DNA of 38,369 nt from a bacterium (GCA_024206195.1 JAAGZO010001096.1:1-38369); one strand, 5' to 3'. Positions 16,441 through 26,173 are shown, counted from the first letter of the stretch. Made by a program: numbers and translations. Notes: generated by a model not told the origin, from the letters alone.

Positions 16441-19400
16441 CACTCGTCCTCCTCTGAGAAGAATAGGTTCATCTGCTCAATTTTGGTGCGATGCTTGCTT
16501 GCCCAAGTTTTATAAAGACTAGAGGCAATCGACGCAGCATTGCGAATCTGGTTGGTTGCCCCATGCGTTTTATGCCATGTCAGTAATACTGATAGTGCTG
16601 GATGTGGCTTGAAATTTTCATTGTTCAAAGTCTCGTTGGCATTGATTCCGCTGTTTTCAAAACATGCACCGATAAGGAATGCTGCCTGATCGTAATCGCT
16701 GGTCATGCCTTTTCGACGACGACCTTGCCAATCCCGGGCAATATCCAAGTGTGGAGTAAGGTGAAAAATTTTGCTCTTCTCTGAACACCATCCACGGTTT
16801 ACAAAATCAGAAGGAGCACTACCTGTTCCTCTGAGAAATTTCTGAATCTGATCTCGGGCAAGCTCAGATTTGCCATCGAACAATCGTAAAAACATTCGTG
16901 TGAATGGTTCCGCATTGTGAGGGGGCGGTTCTTTGAGGCCACCAGCTTCTTCATCAAGTAATTGGTTGATACCAACAAGAGCCTCAAGAACGTTTATTGG
17001 CACACCCTCATCTTTGAATACTTTTCCGTAGTGGCGAGAGAAATATTCTAGTGCCTTACCACGGCGAATGACTTGGAGATCTGCTTCAGGCAGTCCCTCC
17101 TTGCTATGATGCTCAAGCATTTCCTGCAGTCGACGGACATCCTGCAATACCTGTCGACGCATTTTTGCCCAGCTTATCGGTTGTGGCTCTTCAAGACGCT
17201 TGCGACAGACATGAATTATATCGTATTCAATTTTCTTAGAACCAAACTCACCGGCCCCTTTGGTCTCATCACTGCGAATAGGATAAGTGGCTTCAAGGTA
17301 GAATCCCGCATCAAACAAAGATTCAAGAACCGACACCCAAGGAGCATCTTCACTATGGTGAAAGGTAAAAGAAAGAAGCCCGCCGGGCTTAAGAATACGA
17401 TTTGCCTCTTTCCAACATTCAGTCAAAAGACGCTGGTAGAATCTATCCGCATTGTCATTGTTGCTATCCTCATCCTTTCCGGGTTGACGAGCGCGATTGG
17501 CAACTGTCTCAAGAGTTTTGTGGGTGTATTCTGCATTGAAATAATCTGGATAAACATCCTTTAATACTAATCGTAACCAAACATAAAAGAAATCAGCGAG
17601 TTCCGCATACTGAAGATTATCACCAAAAGGAGGATCAGTAATAACAAGATCGTAAAATGCCTTATCCTCCGAAATAAGTTCCGTCGAAGATCCACATGCC
17701 AACTTCACGGAGTCTAAGACCGGATCGCGAGGACACACTTTTTCACTCTTTCCCTTCAGTGAGTCATTGAGGTAAGGAGCAAGTTCAGCCATACGTTCAT
17801 TACTTACCAATTCCCAGGGAAACTTTTTCCAATCCAAACACTTAGGCAAGATCTTTGTTTGAGAAGCCCAGTTTCCCCTGCCAAATTTAGGGAAAACGCA
17901 ATTTTCAATAACAGTAGCTTTAGGATGATAATTATTGTTTGAAAACATTGGTTCAAGTTTGTCAGCACCTGCGTTCCAAATTGTAAACATTACCTGATTT
18001 CGAAGGTATTGTTGGAAACCTCCGAGAACAAAGAGTCTACTATCGCTTGAATAGCCTTCTGAATCGTGAATTGTTTTTAGCAAACTGGCGTGTATTAACA
18101 ATTGTCTGCTGTTGAACATCTTCCACCAAGAATTATATCCATATTTCGGTAAAGGATCTCGTTGATGAGTCATGTGGCTAAATACTATCTCAGATTCGGG
18201 CCAATAACCGGCTAAGTCTGTTTTCTTCCTTTCGTCCCATTCATAGAGGGCGGCATCAAATGAATAGCTATCGTTCGCCTCCATAAAATATCGTCCACCG
18301 TATAGCTCTCCATCCTTGTCACATTCTGGACAGTAAGATTGTAATGCGTACATAGCTATAGGGGCATCACTGCCAGATTTTTCAATGCTATCAGACAATA
18401 TCTGCTCCGTTCCACATTTCTCGCATACAAACATGCCCCTACTACCAACAGTACTTTTTGCGGTTGATATGGTATCGCCTGTTTCTGGACACTCCACTAT
18501 ATCAGGTATCTTCCCTCTAACCTCAATTAGACGACACGTTTCTGCACGGGCCTGGTTCCAACTAGTCGTAGCTTCCGTCGAGTCTTCCGTTCTTCCACCG
18601 AACTTACTTTCCTGTCTATCATGTGAAGATGCTCCTGATATCCAATCTGGGTGGATGAGCAAGGTAAGCTCGACCTTTTTCTTTTTTGGTTTCAGCTTTA
18701 CTATCTTTGGAATGGTCTCCTCGATATTTTTACAGTGCGGACATTGTGCTCCAAACTTTCTAAGGCTGGTGAAACTACGTTCCGAATCAGAAACAACTAG
18801 AGGTACTCCCGGCGCAATACGCGCCTCACTCTCTTCCAGATCGTATTCTATACTACAATGAGAGCATTTATGAATCCAGTATTTCACAGAGATAGTTTTC
18901 ACAGCCATAACAGGAGATGAAATGATCGGTGTACGATGACCACAACCGGTAACCTGACAAGGCCCATGCTTAGCCCAAAAGACGTATATGATCTCTGGAC
19001 CTTTATAGCTATAATCTTTACGTTCTTCAGGAGAAATTGAAGCCGGGACAAAGTCACTCCCCATTACTTCGCCGGTACTAACCTTAGTCCATTTGCCCTT
19101 GTGACCACGAGGGCAATCACAGGCGTAGAATGGCATAATCTGAGGCTTTACTTCTCGCTCAATATCCTCAAGAAGTGCTTCAACTTCCTCCTTATCTACA
19201 TCAGCCATCTCATTCTTGACAACAAACCATGCAACGGGATTGAGATCGTTGCCGAACATCTGCATGCCAAGGCGGGATCCTTCAACAACAGTAGTACCTC
19301 CGCCCATGAAAATGTCTGCTACTTTGAGGTTTTTGAACGCACCTTTTTTCTGGTGATTACCGTAATAAGCATCCCAGACTAGTTTAGCAGCTTCAGAAGT

Positions 19401-19688
19401 ATCATCGGGAGCTCTTGTCGCCGCCGCTAATAGCATCGAACGAAAAATACTACTACGCCTTCGCGCCCACCACTTTGACATTTGGTATATAGGTTTGCCA
19501 GCGTTTCCCTCAATAGCTGCGATTTGATTTATAGGGACAATTGGGAAGTCTACTTCAAGACAAGTGAGCGGTCTATTGGGATCAGAAAAATCAACAGTCT
19601 CACACTCCCAGGTTTTCCCCGCATTAACAGCTTTTGCTACTTCCTTTGCTAGCCATTCAGCTTTTGTATCACAAGTTCTTATCGCCAT
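16440..19688 (-). CDS. DUF1156-type adenine-specific DNA methylase, PglXI-like
   Basis: The 1082-aa protein begins with the DUF1156 region, including FPIVPINQIAAIEGNAGKPI and YQMSKWWARRRSSIFR (68-83). The SAM-binding motif is DIFMGGGTTVVEG (125-137). Several zinc-ribbon pairs follow between about 195 and 460 (CDCPRGH, KCSHC, CPHC, CEKCG, CPEC), and the catalytic motif is DPPF at 685-688. COG1743-type methylases of this form, with a zinc ribbon, are the PglXI of BREX type 3. They methylate adenines to mark self DNA. Length is normal for the family. It lies three bases behind the PglZ-like gene and overlaps the next gene by a TGATG. As in BREX, the methylase may be needed for both host protection and phage exclusion. 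Confidence 0.87.
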   Translation of the reverse strand: MAIRTCDTKAEWLAKEVAKAVNAGKTWECETVDFSDPNRPLTCLEVDFPIVPINQIAAIEGNAGKPIYQMSKWWARRRSSIFRSMLLAAATRAPDDTSEAAKLVWDAYYGNHQKKGAFKNLKVADIFMGGGTTVVEGSRLGMQMFGNDLNPVAWFVVKNEMADVDKEEVEALLEDIEREVKPQIMPFYACDCPRGHKGKWTKVSTGEVMGSDFVPASISPEERKDYSYKGPEIIYVFWAKHGPCQVTGCGHRTPIISSPVMAVKTISVKYWIHKCSHCSIEYDLEESEARIAPGVPLVVSDSERSFTSLRKFGAQCPHCKNIEETIPKIVKLKPKKKKVELTLLIHPDWISGASSHDRQESKFGGRTEDSTEATTSWNQARAETCRLIEVRGKIPDIVECPETGDTISTAKSTVGSRGMFVCEKCGTEQILSDSIEKSGSDAPIAMYALQSYCPECDKDGELYGGRYFMEANDSYSFDAALYEWDERKKTDLAGYWPESEIVFSHMTHQRDPLPKYGYNSWWKMFNSRQLLIHASLLKTIHDSEGYSSDSRLFVLGGFQQYLRNQVMFTIWNAGADKLEPMFSNNNYHPKATVIENCVFPKFGRGNWASQTKILPKCLDWKKFPWELVSNERMAELAPYLNDSLKGKSEKVCPRDPVLDSVKLACGSSTELISEDKAFYDLVITDPPFGDNLQYAELADFFYVWLRLVLKDVYPDYFNAEYTHKTLETVANRARQPGKDEDSNNDNADRFYQRLLTECWKEANRILKPGGLLSFTFHHSEDAPWVSVLESLFDAGFYLEATYPIRSDETKGAGEFGSKKIEYDIIHVCRKRLEEPQPISWAKMRRQVLQDVRRLQEMLEHHSKEGLPEADLQVIRRGKALEYFSRHYGKVFKDEGVPINVLEALVGINQLLDEEAGGLKEPPPHNAEPFTRMFLRLFDGKSELARDQIQKFLRGTGSAPSDFVNRGWCSEKSKIFHLTPHLDIARDWQGRRRKGMTSDYDQAAFLIGACFENSGINANETLNNENFKPHPALSVLLTWHKTHGATNQIRNAASIASSLYKTWASKHRTKIEQMNLFFSEEDE

Positions 19689-19691
19689 CTA

Positions 19692-20693
19692 TTACGCCCC
19701 GCTCTTTGATAGTTCAATAAACGGCACGGCAACCTCGAGCACTGAAAGACCACCATGAGTCAAAGTGGGATATCCACCCGCGCTCTTCCATTTTCTGCGT
19801 CCCAGTACGAATAGGTGTTGACCATGCTTGGTATTCAGAGAAAGATCGATAGGCGGTACCCAATGATCCGTTTCTCCGTCCCCATCAACACAGCGTCCAC
19901 TCCTAAATCTTTTCTTGAGGTAGTCAGTCTGATCCCTATCCGAGTCCGGGAAAAGTCCACTGGCAGCATAGCCGTGATCGGATGTGATAATCAAGCGGCG
20001 TCCCGTCGCAAGACGCTCTACCAAATGCCAGAAGTCATCATTGGTTAGATGATCTTTTACTTCTTTAGTCAGCGTTGAAAGACCCTTTCCCGGTTCATCA
20101 TGATAGTGTAGGCGATGATCTGGCCAATGATGCCAGAAAATCCAATCGGATTCGGAACTAATCAAATCAGCACAGTCCTTCCAAGGAATGTCCGTAGATT
20201 CAGTTCGCGCACCAGTTAATTTGTGAGCAGATCCAGCTTCGTTGTTACCGAGCGATGATCGCTGGGAAAAACTAAGTGCTTTGGCGAACGGAGTAGTATC
20301 GGCAGGTAGTTCTGCTCCGGTAGCTTTTGCATTGTGAACAGTGAATCCGCGTTCGGCTGCACCGTTAATAATCCATGGAGCCTCTCTCAGTGAGAAAGCA
20401 TCGAGGATCAGAACAGCCTTTCCATTATTCTGATTCTCCCACCAATGGATTAGAGAGGTAGAAGTTTTCGGAACAACCGTTTCATAAGAAGCCCATAAGT
20501 CCCAACCTGCTGTGGCAATAAACAAGTCCAATTCACCAACGGCTCGATCCCGCCTTGCTATTTCTGCTTCTGGTTTTCCGGCTTCAAACTCAGCTGTACA
20601 GATAGACCACGCATAATCAAAAATCGCCTGCCAAGCCTCGTCCGGTGATTTGGATTGTAAGGTTTGAAGGGATGATAGAGCCAGAGGTGACAT
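19692..20693 (-). CDS. pglZ: Short PglZ-like alkaline-phosphatase-superfamily protein
   Basis: The 333-aa protein has the metal-binding pattern of the alkaline phosphatase superfamily as seen in PglZ: LILDAFSLRE (D98, S101), ITSDHG (D239, H240) and THGGLSVLEVAVPF (H313). The last element is a hallmark of PglZ domains. PglZ is the signature protein of BREX and Pgl defence, where it partners the methylase. Typical PglZ proteins are 650-900 aa, so this is a minimal version without the long flanking domains, or with those functions moved to neighbours. Its ATG at 20693 overlaps the TGA of the ATPase gene. The residue after LDAF is Ser rather than the more usual Thr/Ser nucleophile context, so activity cannot be assumed. 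Confidence 0.8.
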   Translation of the reverse strand: MSPLALSSLQTLQSKSPDEAWQAIFDYAWSICTAEFEAGKPEAEIARRDRAVGELDLFIATAGWDLWASYETVVPKTSTSLIHWWENQNNGKAVLILDAFSLREAPWIINGAAERGFTVHNAKATGAELPADTTPFAKALSFSQRSSLGNNEAGSAHKLTGARTESTDIPWKDCADLISSESDWIFWHHWPDHRLHYHDEPGKGLSTLTKEVKDHLTNDDFWHLVERLATGRRLIITSDHGYAASGLFPDSDRDQTDYLKKRFRSGRCVDGDGETDHWVPPIDLSLNTKHGQHLFVLGRRKWKSAGGYPTLTHGGLSVLEVAVPFIELSKSGA

Positions 20694-23398
20694 CAGGATT
20701 CCTCCTTCTCGACATCTAACTCATAGGTCATTCCATCGGGTAGTTTTTTTAGAAGTTCTTGAATCTGTGAACCGGTCAGATTATCTACTTTCAATTTCAA
20801 AGCACGTAGTTGGGTGCCCGGGCTGATTCCCCATTGCTCAACTCTACCAAGTAAATTGAGAGCTGAAGTTGCCGGTACAGATAGTGGAGTGAAATTACCT
20901 GATCCATCGAAGATGCCAGGGGGTTGAGGTTGCTCACCACCTTCACCTGTCGGTGCAGGTCCGGTTGTCCCACCAGAAGGCGGGAATATCGTGCTACCTC
21001 CGTTTAGCGGTGTGGGCTGTTCTCCTCCAGAAGGGGGTGTAACTCCGCCTGTTGCAGGAACAGCTTGGGGGAGGAGTATGAAGGTTTCGTCAAGGTGTTT
21101 TCCAGTTCCCAGCTTGCCTCTCATGCGTCGCCATGCTTCATCAAATGACTCGCCATCTTTGCATTGAAGGTATTCCATCCCACGCAGATTAATTGCAACC
21201 TTGCCCAATGAACACAGACGAATAATATGTTCCTTAACCAACGTTTCTCCGAGCCATGGAATACAATCCTTCTCTCCTGGGCGCGGTTCTCGAAGTTCAC
21301 GCATTAGTTTTCCGACGGATTCGTTATTGGGCGCTGCTGCCAGTACGAAATTCTCAAAATCCTCAGGGATGAAAAGATTTTCATTGATATGTTTGTCGAT
21401 GGCGTCCGGAATCTTCGCCCCTTCGGCCTTATGACTCTCAATGTAAAAACAGCAAGTCTTCGGTTCCTGAAAATTCCAGTTTGAAATCAGTGCAAACCGG
21501 TCAAATCGGGCTTTTAGGATTTCCCGCAATTCTTTCTGATATTTCGATTGCAGGCGACCATACTCTGGATTCTGAACTTTCCAGTTTTCGGATAAATAAA
21601 CAGCCCTTGCTAAAATGATGAGGTCCCTGTCTGTGAAAACATTGTCACTGCCGTCTCGTGGCAATAGGAAGCGAACAGCATTTCGTTTTGACTGGAGATT
21701 GTAACGTAACCACTCACCGAGATGTGATTCTATCTCATCAGGTATCTCAGGGAGCACAAGAACGGGAATGCGGTCATCCCAGTTGTTTGGCCGTTCCGAT
21801 TCATCGATTATTTCCCAAGGTTCAGATGTCCAGTGCTGTGGTAAGATAATCACTCGGAATCGCGATGCAACATCAGAGGATCCACTAATTACGTATCGAA
21901 TCTCTTTTGAGAGATGGGTAATATCTTCACCTTCCTTAAAGAGCTTGTCATTACGAGCGCTTGCGATCAGTTTTGCCTGAGGATTCTCTTCTTCCTTAAA
22001 GATGTACCGATTACCATCTTCATGGATGTTAAAGCTGTTTTCTGTTATGGAAGACAGCTCGACGTGAAAGCCATTGTCATCAACCACTTTGTTCCGTGTT
22101 ATGTCAACATGCAGGGTTGCCATATCAGCACCGGCGAGGTTGCTCTCTGCCAGAGAGCGAAGCCAAAGAGCTCCGATGATACCCTCTACGTGAGGTACTT
22201 TCTGTGATGTATTAGCAACAGCGTCTTTTACTGCTTCAAGATTGCGCATCGCCTTTTCACGTAGCTTAGAATGATGTTGATTAGCAACAGAATCCAGAAG
22301 TGCTGTGATGCCGCTACTCTCATCATCTAAACGGAAATCCGCCGCGGTGATGATCGGCGTGTCTTTGCCGCGCCGCTTGAATAGGTCTGCAAGAATACGG
22401 ATGAGGTCTCGGGTTTCCTGAGCATGTGTCGCCATAAGAACTTGGTCTTCGAGAAGCTCCATCAAATGCGGTGCATAAGGCCATGCATGAACAAATTCTT
22501 CCCTGACACGTTGGTGTTCTGCGGGCGCAATATCCTTAAGTCGAATGTATTCACTAAGATGTATTTCAATCGCTTTCGCGATTCTATCGTTTGCAACTTG
22601 GTCACGGTTTTCAAAGAGGCGGTGCAGGAGTAAACGAAGACGATCCTGCTTAGCGGACGGACCCTTAAAATCGACGATTATCGGATTGACACGTTGTACT
22701 TGCTGAAATGCGTCAGTGTTACCGTTACGAACAGATATAACAAGTACCAATAAGTCGGGATGCTCCTTGGCGATCTCGGAAAGAATCTGGATGAAATTAA
22801 ACGCCCAATTGCGCCAGGGGTACTGCTTCGTGTTCGTCAATCCGTCATACCACGTTTGGAATTCGTCTAGGATGAGTGCGGTCGGTGTGTGTTTGAACAA
22901 CTCAAGCAGGATTTCGTCGCTAGGAATATCGGTTTTTCCGTCGCCCAAGCTTTCCCATTTACCCTTACAGTAGTCTCCATAAGGATGTTGTTCAAATAGG
23001 AGATCCCAAAGAAATTTGTACCGCTGGCGGTGTAAACTGTCGCTGATAACTACCATTCCGCCTCGTAATGGTAGGGCGGCAATCTTCTCATTGCTCAAGC
23101 GATTACCCCATTCTGTGAGCCATTGAGAAGTTGCTGCGTTATCTGTTAGGGCATGGTGGATAATGGCCATGAGATGGGATTTACCTTGACCACGCCCACC
23201 CTTGAGGGCTACCGGGCGTCCTTGATCGGGACTAACGGCTTCAACCGTTTTCAATACGTCAGCTGTAGGATATGTAATCTTAAGAAATCCTGATGCAGGC
23301 ACTTGTGTCGCACCAGTATTATTCTTATTAGTCAGCTCAATGGCAGTACCTTTTAGGCGTCGCCCTTTAAACTCATTGCGTAGCTCAAGTCCCAACAT
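20693..23398 (-). CDS. DUF499-type AAA+ ATPase of the defence cassette
   Basis: The 901-aa ATPase has Walker A GGRGQGKSH (67-75) and Walker B LILDEF (175-180), followed by QTWYDG and a sensor strand LVLVISVRNGN. The N-terminus (RNEFKGRRLKG..., then KITYPTADVLKTVEAV) is typical of DUF499 proteins, which take the place of BrxC/PglY in some BREX-like cassettes. Residues about 780-840 form a Pro/Gly-rich flexible linker with repeated PPSGG-like units. A small C-terminal alpha/beta domain follows (LKLKVDNLTGSQIQELL). It starts 18 bases after the HTH gene, with AGGAGG upstream, and probably powers assembly of the complex on DNA. Confidence 0.83.
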   Translation of the reverse strand: MLGLELRNEFKGRRLKGTAIELTNKNNTGATQVPASGFLKITYPTADVLKTVEAVSPDQGRPVALKGGRGQGKSHLMAIIHHALTDNAATSQWLTEWGNRLSNEKIAALPLRGGMVVISDSLHRQRYKFLWDLLFEQHPYGDYCKGKWESLGDGKTDIPSDEILLELFKHTPTALILDEFQTWYDGLTNTKQYPWRNWAFNFIQILSEIAKEHPDLLVLVISVRNGNTDAFQQVQRVNPIIVDFKGPSAKQDRLRLLLHRLFENRDQVANDRIAKAIEIHLSEYIRLKDIAPAEHQRVREEFVHAWPYAPHLMELLEDQVLMATHAQETRDLIRILADLFKRRGKDTPIITAADFRLDDESSGITALLDSVANQHHSKLREKAMRNLEAVKDAVANTSQKVPHVEGIIGALWLRSLAESNLAGADMATLHVDITRNKVVDDNGFHVELSSITENSFNIHEDGNRYIFKEEENPQAKLIASARNDKLFKEGEDITHLSKEIRYVISGSSDVASRFRVIILPQHWTSEPWEIIDESERPNNWDDRIPVLVLPEIPDEIESHLGEWLRYNLQSKRNAVRFLLPRDGSDNVFTDRDLIILARAVYLSENWKVQNPEYGRLQSKYQKELREILKARFDRFALISNWNFQEPKTCCFYIESHKAEGAKIPDAIDKHINENLFIPEDFENFVLAAAPNNESVGKLMRELREPRPGEKDCIPWLGETLVKEHIIRLCSLGKVAINLRGMEYLQCKDGESFDEAWRRMRGKLGTGKHLDETFILLPQAVPATGGVTPPSGGEQPTPLNGGSTIFPPSGGTTGPAPTGEGGEQPQPPGIFDGSGNFTPLSVPATSALNLLGRVEQWGISPGTQLRALKLKVDNLTGSQIQELLKKLPDGMTYELDVEKEES

Positions 23399-23416
23399 TA
23401 ATTCAGTCCTCCTTAC

Positions 23417-23725
23417 TTACAGCTTTTCATAGATCGGTTTGTCGCTGGAGTTACTCTGCCCTCCGCCACTTCGCATCCACTCGTCAACCTCTTCTTTACG
23501 AAACTTCCACAGGCGGTTGATCTTGTGACAGGGCATCTTTCTATCAATAATCCATCTGTAAATAGTGTCCCTCTTTATGCCAAGATAAGCCGTAATCTCG
23601 TCTAAGTGAACCATCGATTTTCCATAATTAGCTCCGTTATGTTTATTCAGTGAATGCCCCAGTGATCGCATGTGAGTAGAATTCGAAAGATTAGCCACGA
23701 CCGACCTACCGGCATTCATAACCAT
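23417..23725 (-). CDS. MerR/excisionase-type HTH regulator heading the defence cassette
   Basis: The last 65 residues form a classic HTH_17 domain: VHLDEITAYLGIKRDTIYRW, then IIDRKMPCHKINRLWKFRKE and EVDEWMRSGG. Such proteins bind DNA as small repressors or excisionase-like factors. The frame can start at 23725 (102 aa) or at the internal ATG 23614 (65 aa). The shorter form is exactly the domain, and the extra N-terminal 37 residues look unstructured, so the shorter start is quite possible. Neither has an ideal ribosome site. It sits first in the cassette, 18 bases before the ATPase gene. A perfect 16-bp palindrome lies just upstream. It probably controls the operon, as HTH genes do in many BREX loci. 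Confidence 0.8.
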   Translation of the reverse strand: MVMNAGRSVVANLSNSTHMRSLGHSLNKHNGANYGKSMVHLDEITAYLGIKRDTIYRWIIDRKMPCHKINRLWKFRKEEVDEWMRSGGGQSNSSDKPIYEKL

Positions 23726-23742
23726 AAACCGGGTTTAATTAG

Positions 23743-23758
23743 TTATAATGCATTATAA
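23743..23758. promoter_or_regulatory. Perfect 16-bp palindrome at the cassette promoter
   Basis: TTATAATGCATTATAA is a perfect palindrome 18 bases upstream of the first possible start of the HTH gene. On the minus strand it contains TATAAT/TATAAC -10-like hexamers, with TTGACT at 23773-23768. Spacing to these is 10 or 20 bases, so the promoter is not canonical. A dimeric regulator bound here would cover the -10. Confidence 0.45.
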
Positions 23759-23940
23759 TAGAACACAAGTCAAGTCGGTTCTTGAGAAGAATTTGAGGAG
23801 CGTAAATAAAATGAGGGCTTTTGATTGAATCCAATGCCCTCTTGGAAGAGATTCCTCTTTAAAACTTGCCACATTTGATGGACGTGTGAAAGAGAAACGA
23901 GAGTAAAATACGAATCTCCCTCAATTGGTAAACCAGGTGG

Positions 23941-24268
23941 ATGGCGGACTTCCTGAAGCTCAGAGAGCCGGAAGTAGCCCAACTAGGTTTCCAGACCAAT
24001 GGCGAGACCGAAGAATAGGTCATTGCCATCAAATTCAATGATATACAAAATCCAGTTTGCTTTCAGTATGAAGAATTTCACTCGGAGCAATGGGCTGGAC
24101 CGGAAGTTAAATAAAGAAGTGGGAAGTTTTTGAGCGCTTCAGCAATTGACTAAACAAGGGAATAAGGAGGTTACTGCATCAGCTGGTATTCGGCTTAAAT
24201 TCCTGGGAGATAGCTCGGATTATGCAGCTGAAATATCACAGTGTGAGGAAAAGGTTGAAGCGGATTGA
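23941..24268 (+). pseudogene. Decayed plus-strand gene fragments of unknown origin
   Basis: One stretch (23941-24018) reads MADFLKLREPEVAQL and ends in TAG. A second (24134-24268) reads ALQQLTKQGNKEVTASAGIR, then LKFLGDSSDYAAEISQCEEKVEAD, and ends in TGA, with no start codon and a stop just before it. Both have protein-like composition, but the frames are broken and no family is recognised. They may belong to one lost gene. Confidence 0.25.
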
Positions 24269-24658
24269 TCTAAAGTTTTGTGAGTTTTTTCAGTGCCGAG
24301 ATGTTGTTCTTGCCTAAAAATTTAAATAGGAAGTACCAGAATCGGCGTTTCCCTTATAGAAAGGCCAGCCACTGATATTCTTATACCATCACAAAGAATT
24401 GGTTTAATACGCTCTCCCGATGTTACCATCCTCGATTATTGAATTTGAGACTTTATGCCATATTTGTGAATTGGTGTAAGAATATTATTGGAGAAGATAA
24501 CTAAAATTCGATAATATTGCCAAGCCAGGTCCGTCTCACAGCAACATATAGTGCGTATTATACAGAATTCGTTCAGAGATTCACGAGGTTAATTTGATGA
24601 TTATCTCTTTGCGCGGCAGCAGCCAAATCCGGGATGTCCTATTCCATTGGTGGCCATA

Positions 24659-26173
24659 TTACTCAGGTGCTCCCATTAGATATCCTGTTGTAAGCCCTTT
24701 ACCCTTGAACCAAGCCTTCACAACGCTTTTGTTATCTGCCAGTATTCTATCGATATCATCATTTTTAGGAGCTGACCACCATTTCCAATTAACAAGTCTC
24801 TCAACAACTAATTTAGCTCTATTCATATCTTCATCTGAAAATTCCCTATATAAGGGGCGTGCTCTATCCTCCGCATCTTGAAGATCTAGCTTGCCACAGA
24901 TAGCGTCGCGAAGAAGCTCACTCCATGCCATGATTGACTTTGACCGGAACATCCGCGACAGCTTACGCTGATTAGCATTATTGAGGGTAGCCTTCGGATT
25001 CCAATTATTCAAGGCCAAATCATAAAGTATATTCATAAACTTAACAAGGTTCGCAATCTCGTAGTGACGCCTATATGACTCAGTGGCCATGTTATCTTCT
25101 ACAGGAGTACGATAAAGAAAGTTTGAAAATAATGATTTGCTTAACATATCTAATGTCAAAGGTTTCTCATCAGTACTACGATTACTTGCTGATACAAATT
25201 GTTTCAACTTGTTGTCTGTACCCTCCAGAACGGCATTGTAAAGGTAACTTCTAAACTGCCTGTTTCGATCTGCTTTCGAAACGGATTGCCCATCCTTCTG
25301 ATTAAGAAACCTCATAAAACCTGCCTCGCTCTTCTTTTCGTTATCTTCTAATCCTTTATATTCCTCGAAGTCAATCCCAAACTGGCTACCCAGTTTAAGC
25401 ACCATAATTGAAGAGTAGAATCTCGCTTGAGCAAATCTGTCGTGGGCTGCAATATTCGTCTGATTGAGCAACCTAATCCCAGGATTCCAATAAACCTTGC
25501 ACTCAAACTCTCTCCTGCCAGTCCAAAGCAAAGCGGCAATCTTGTGTTGTCCATCAAAGAGCCTGATGTGATTCCCAACCAAGCGCCCGATCGAAGGCTG
25601 TAGAACCGGGTGCTGTTGGAAGTGCCTGTACATATTGAAAACCTTTTCAAAGATCAAATAGCGCGGTTGAAGGCCTATAGAAGCATCAGTATCGTCATCA
25701 CTGTCAAGTAAATCAACGGGCAAAATTGCATAAAAATATTTCCACTCTGTTGCTGGGCATAGAAATAAAGGATAATCCCTCTTAAAGTTAGCTGATTCAA
25801 TGGTCATCTGGTTATTCTCTTCCTTGGCTACAACTGATTGGGCATAGCTGGAAATGTCACCATTTGTCTTTAAATAAATCAGTAAATCTCTAAGAGTCAA
25901 GGTATCCCCTTGATCGAAAAAATCTTTAAGGCGAAGCTTTACCCTGAAATCTTCGAGTGTAAGACGACCCTTTTGGAGATTATGCGGTTCACACATCGGC
26001 GCGATGTTGTCAAGTTCGGTAACACCGCCGGCAGCAAACGATCGAATATGATCAAAATGAATCTTTTCGTCATCTGGTATCTCATGACCAGTTGCGAAGC
26101 ATTTACGGCCATGGATTTTCAAAATATGGGCTTTTTCATCATCCGTCAACCGTCTCTTTAAAGTAATTGCCAT
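24659..26173 (-). CDS. HNH endonuclease fused to a DGQHR-like domain
   Basis: Residues 20-70 form an HNH nuclease: KCFATGHEI, FDHIRSFAAGG (D41, H42), LDNIAPMCEPHNLQKG (N56, H64), with C25 and C61 possibly binding zinc. In the middle, RLFDGQHKIAALLWTG (DGQH at 207-210) is the signature of DGQHR/DndB-like proteins, a ParB/sulfiredoxin-like fold used by DndB in phosphorothioate systems. The C-terminal half is mostly helical and unassigned. The fusion suggests a defence nuclease whose action depends on a sensed nucleotide or DNA modification (inference). The start at 26173 is supported by AGGAGG nine bases upstream. It is a single gene with no dnd genes nearby, and it is intact at 504 aa. Confidence 0.78.
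   Translation of the reverse strand: MAITLKRRLTDDEKAHILKIHGRKCFATGHEIPDDEKIHFDHIRSFAAGGVTELDNIAPMCEPHNLQKGRLTLEDFRVKLRLKDFFDQGDTLTLRDLLIYLKTNGDISSYAQSVVAKEENNQMTIESANFKRDYPLFLCPATEWKYFYAILPVDLLDSDDDTDASIGLQPRYLIFEKVFNMYRHFQQHPVLQPSIGRLVGNHIRLFDGQHKIAALLWTGRREFECKVYWNPGIRLLNQTNIAAHDRFAQARFYSSIMVLKLGSQFGIDFEEYKGLEDNEKKSEAGFMRFLNQKDGQSVSKADRNRQFRSYLYNAVLEGTDNKLKQFVSASNRSTDEKPLTLDMLSKSLFSNFLYRTPVEDNMATESYRRHYEIANLVKFMNILYDLALNNWNPKATLNNANQRKLSRMFRSKSIMAWSELLRDAICGKLDLQDAEDRARPLYREFSDEDMNRAKLVVERLVNWKWWSAPKNDDIDRILADNKSVVKAWFKGKGLTTGYLMGAPE

Larger units (their letters stand above)
23726..24658. other. Gene-free region with decayed coding fragments
   Basis: These 933 bases contain the cassette promoter at the left and two short plus-strand coding-like fragments (23941-24018 and 24134-24268), each bounded by stops. 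The rest shows no recognised feature. It looks like a gene graveyard between the DUF499/PglZ cassette and the HNH gene. Confidence 0.4.

Noticed and set aside
23698..24002. Short minus-strand frame at 23770-23982
   Set aside because: It overlaps the promoter region of the defence cassette, has no ribosome site and low-complexity composition, and the plus strand reads more like decayed coding sequence.
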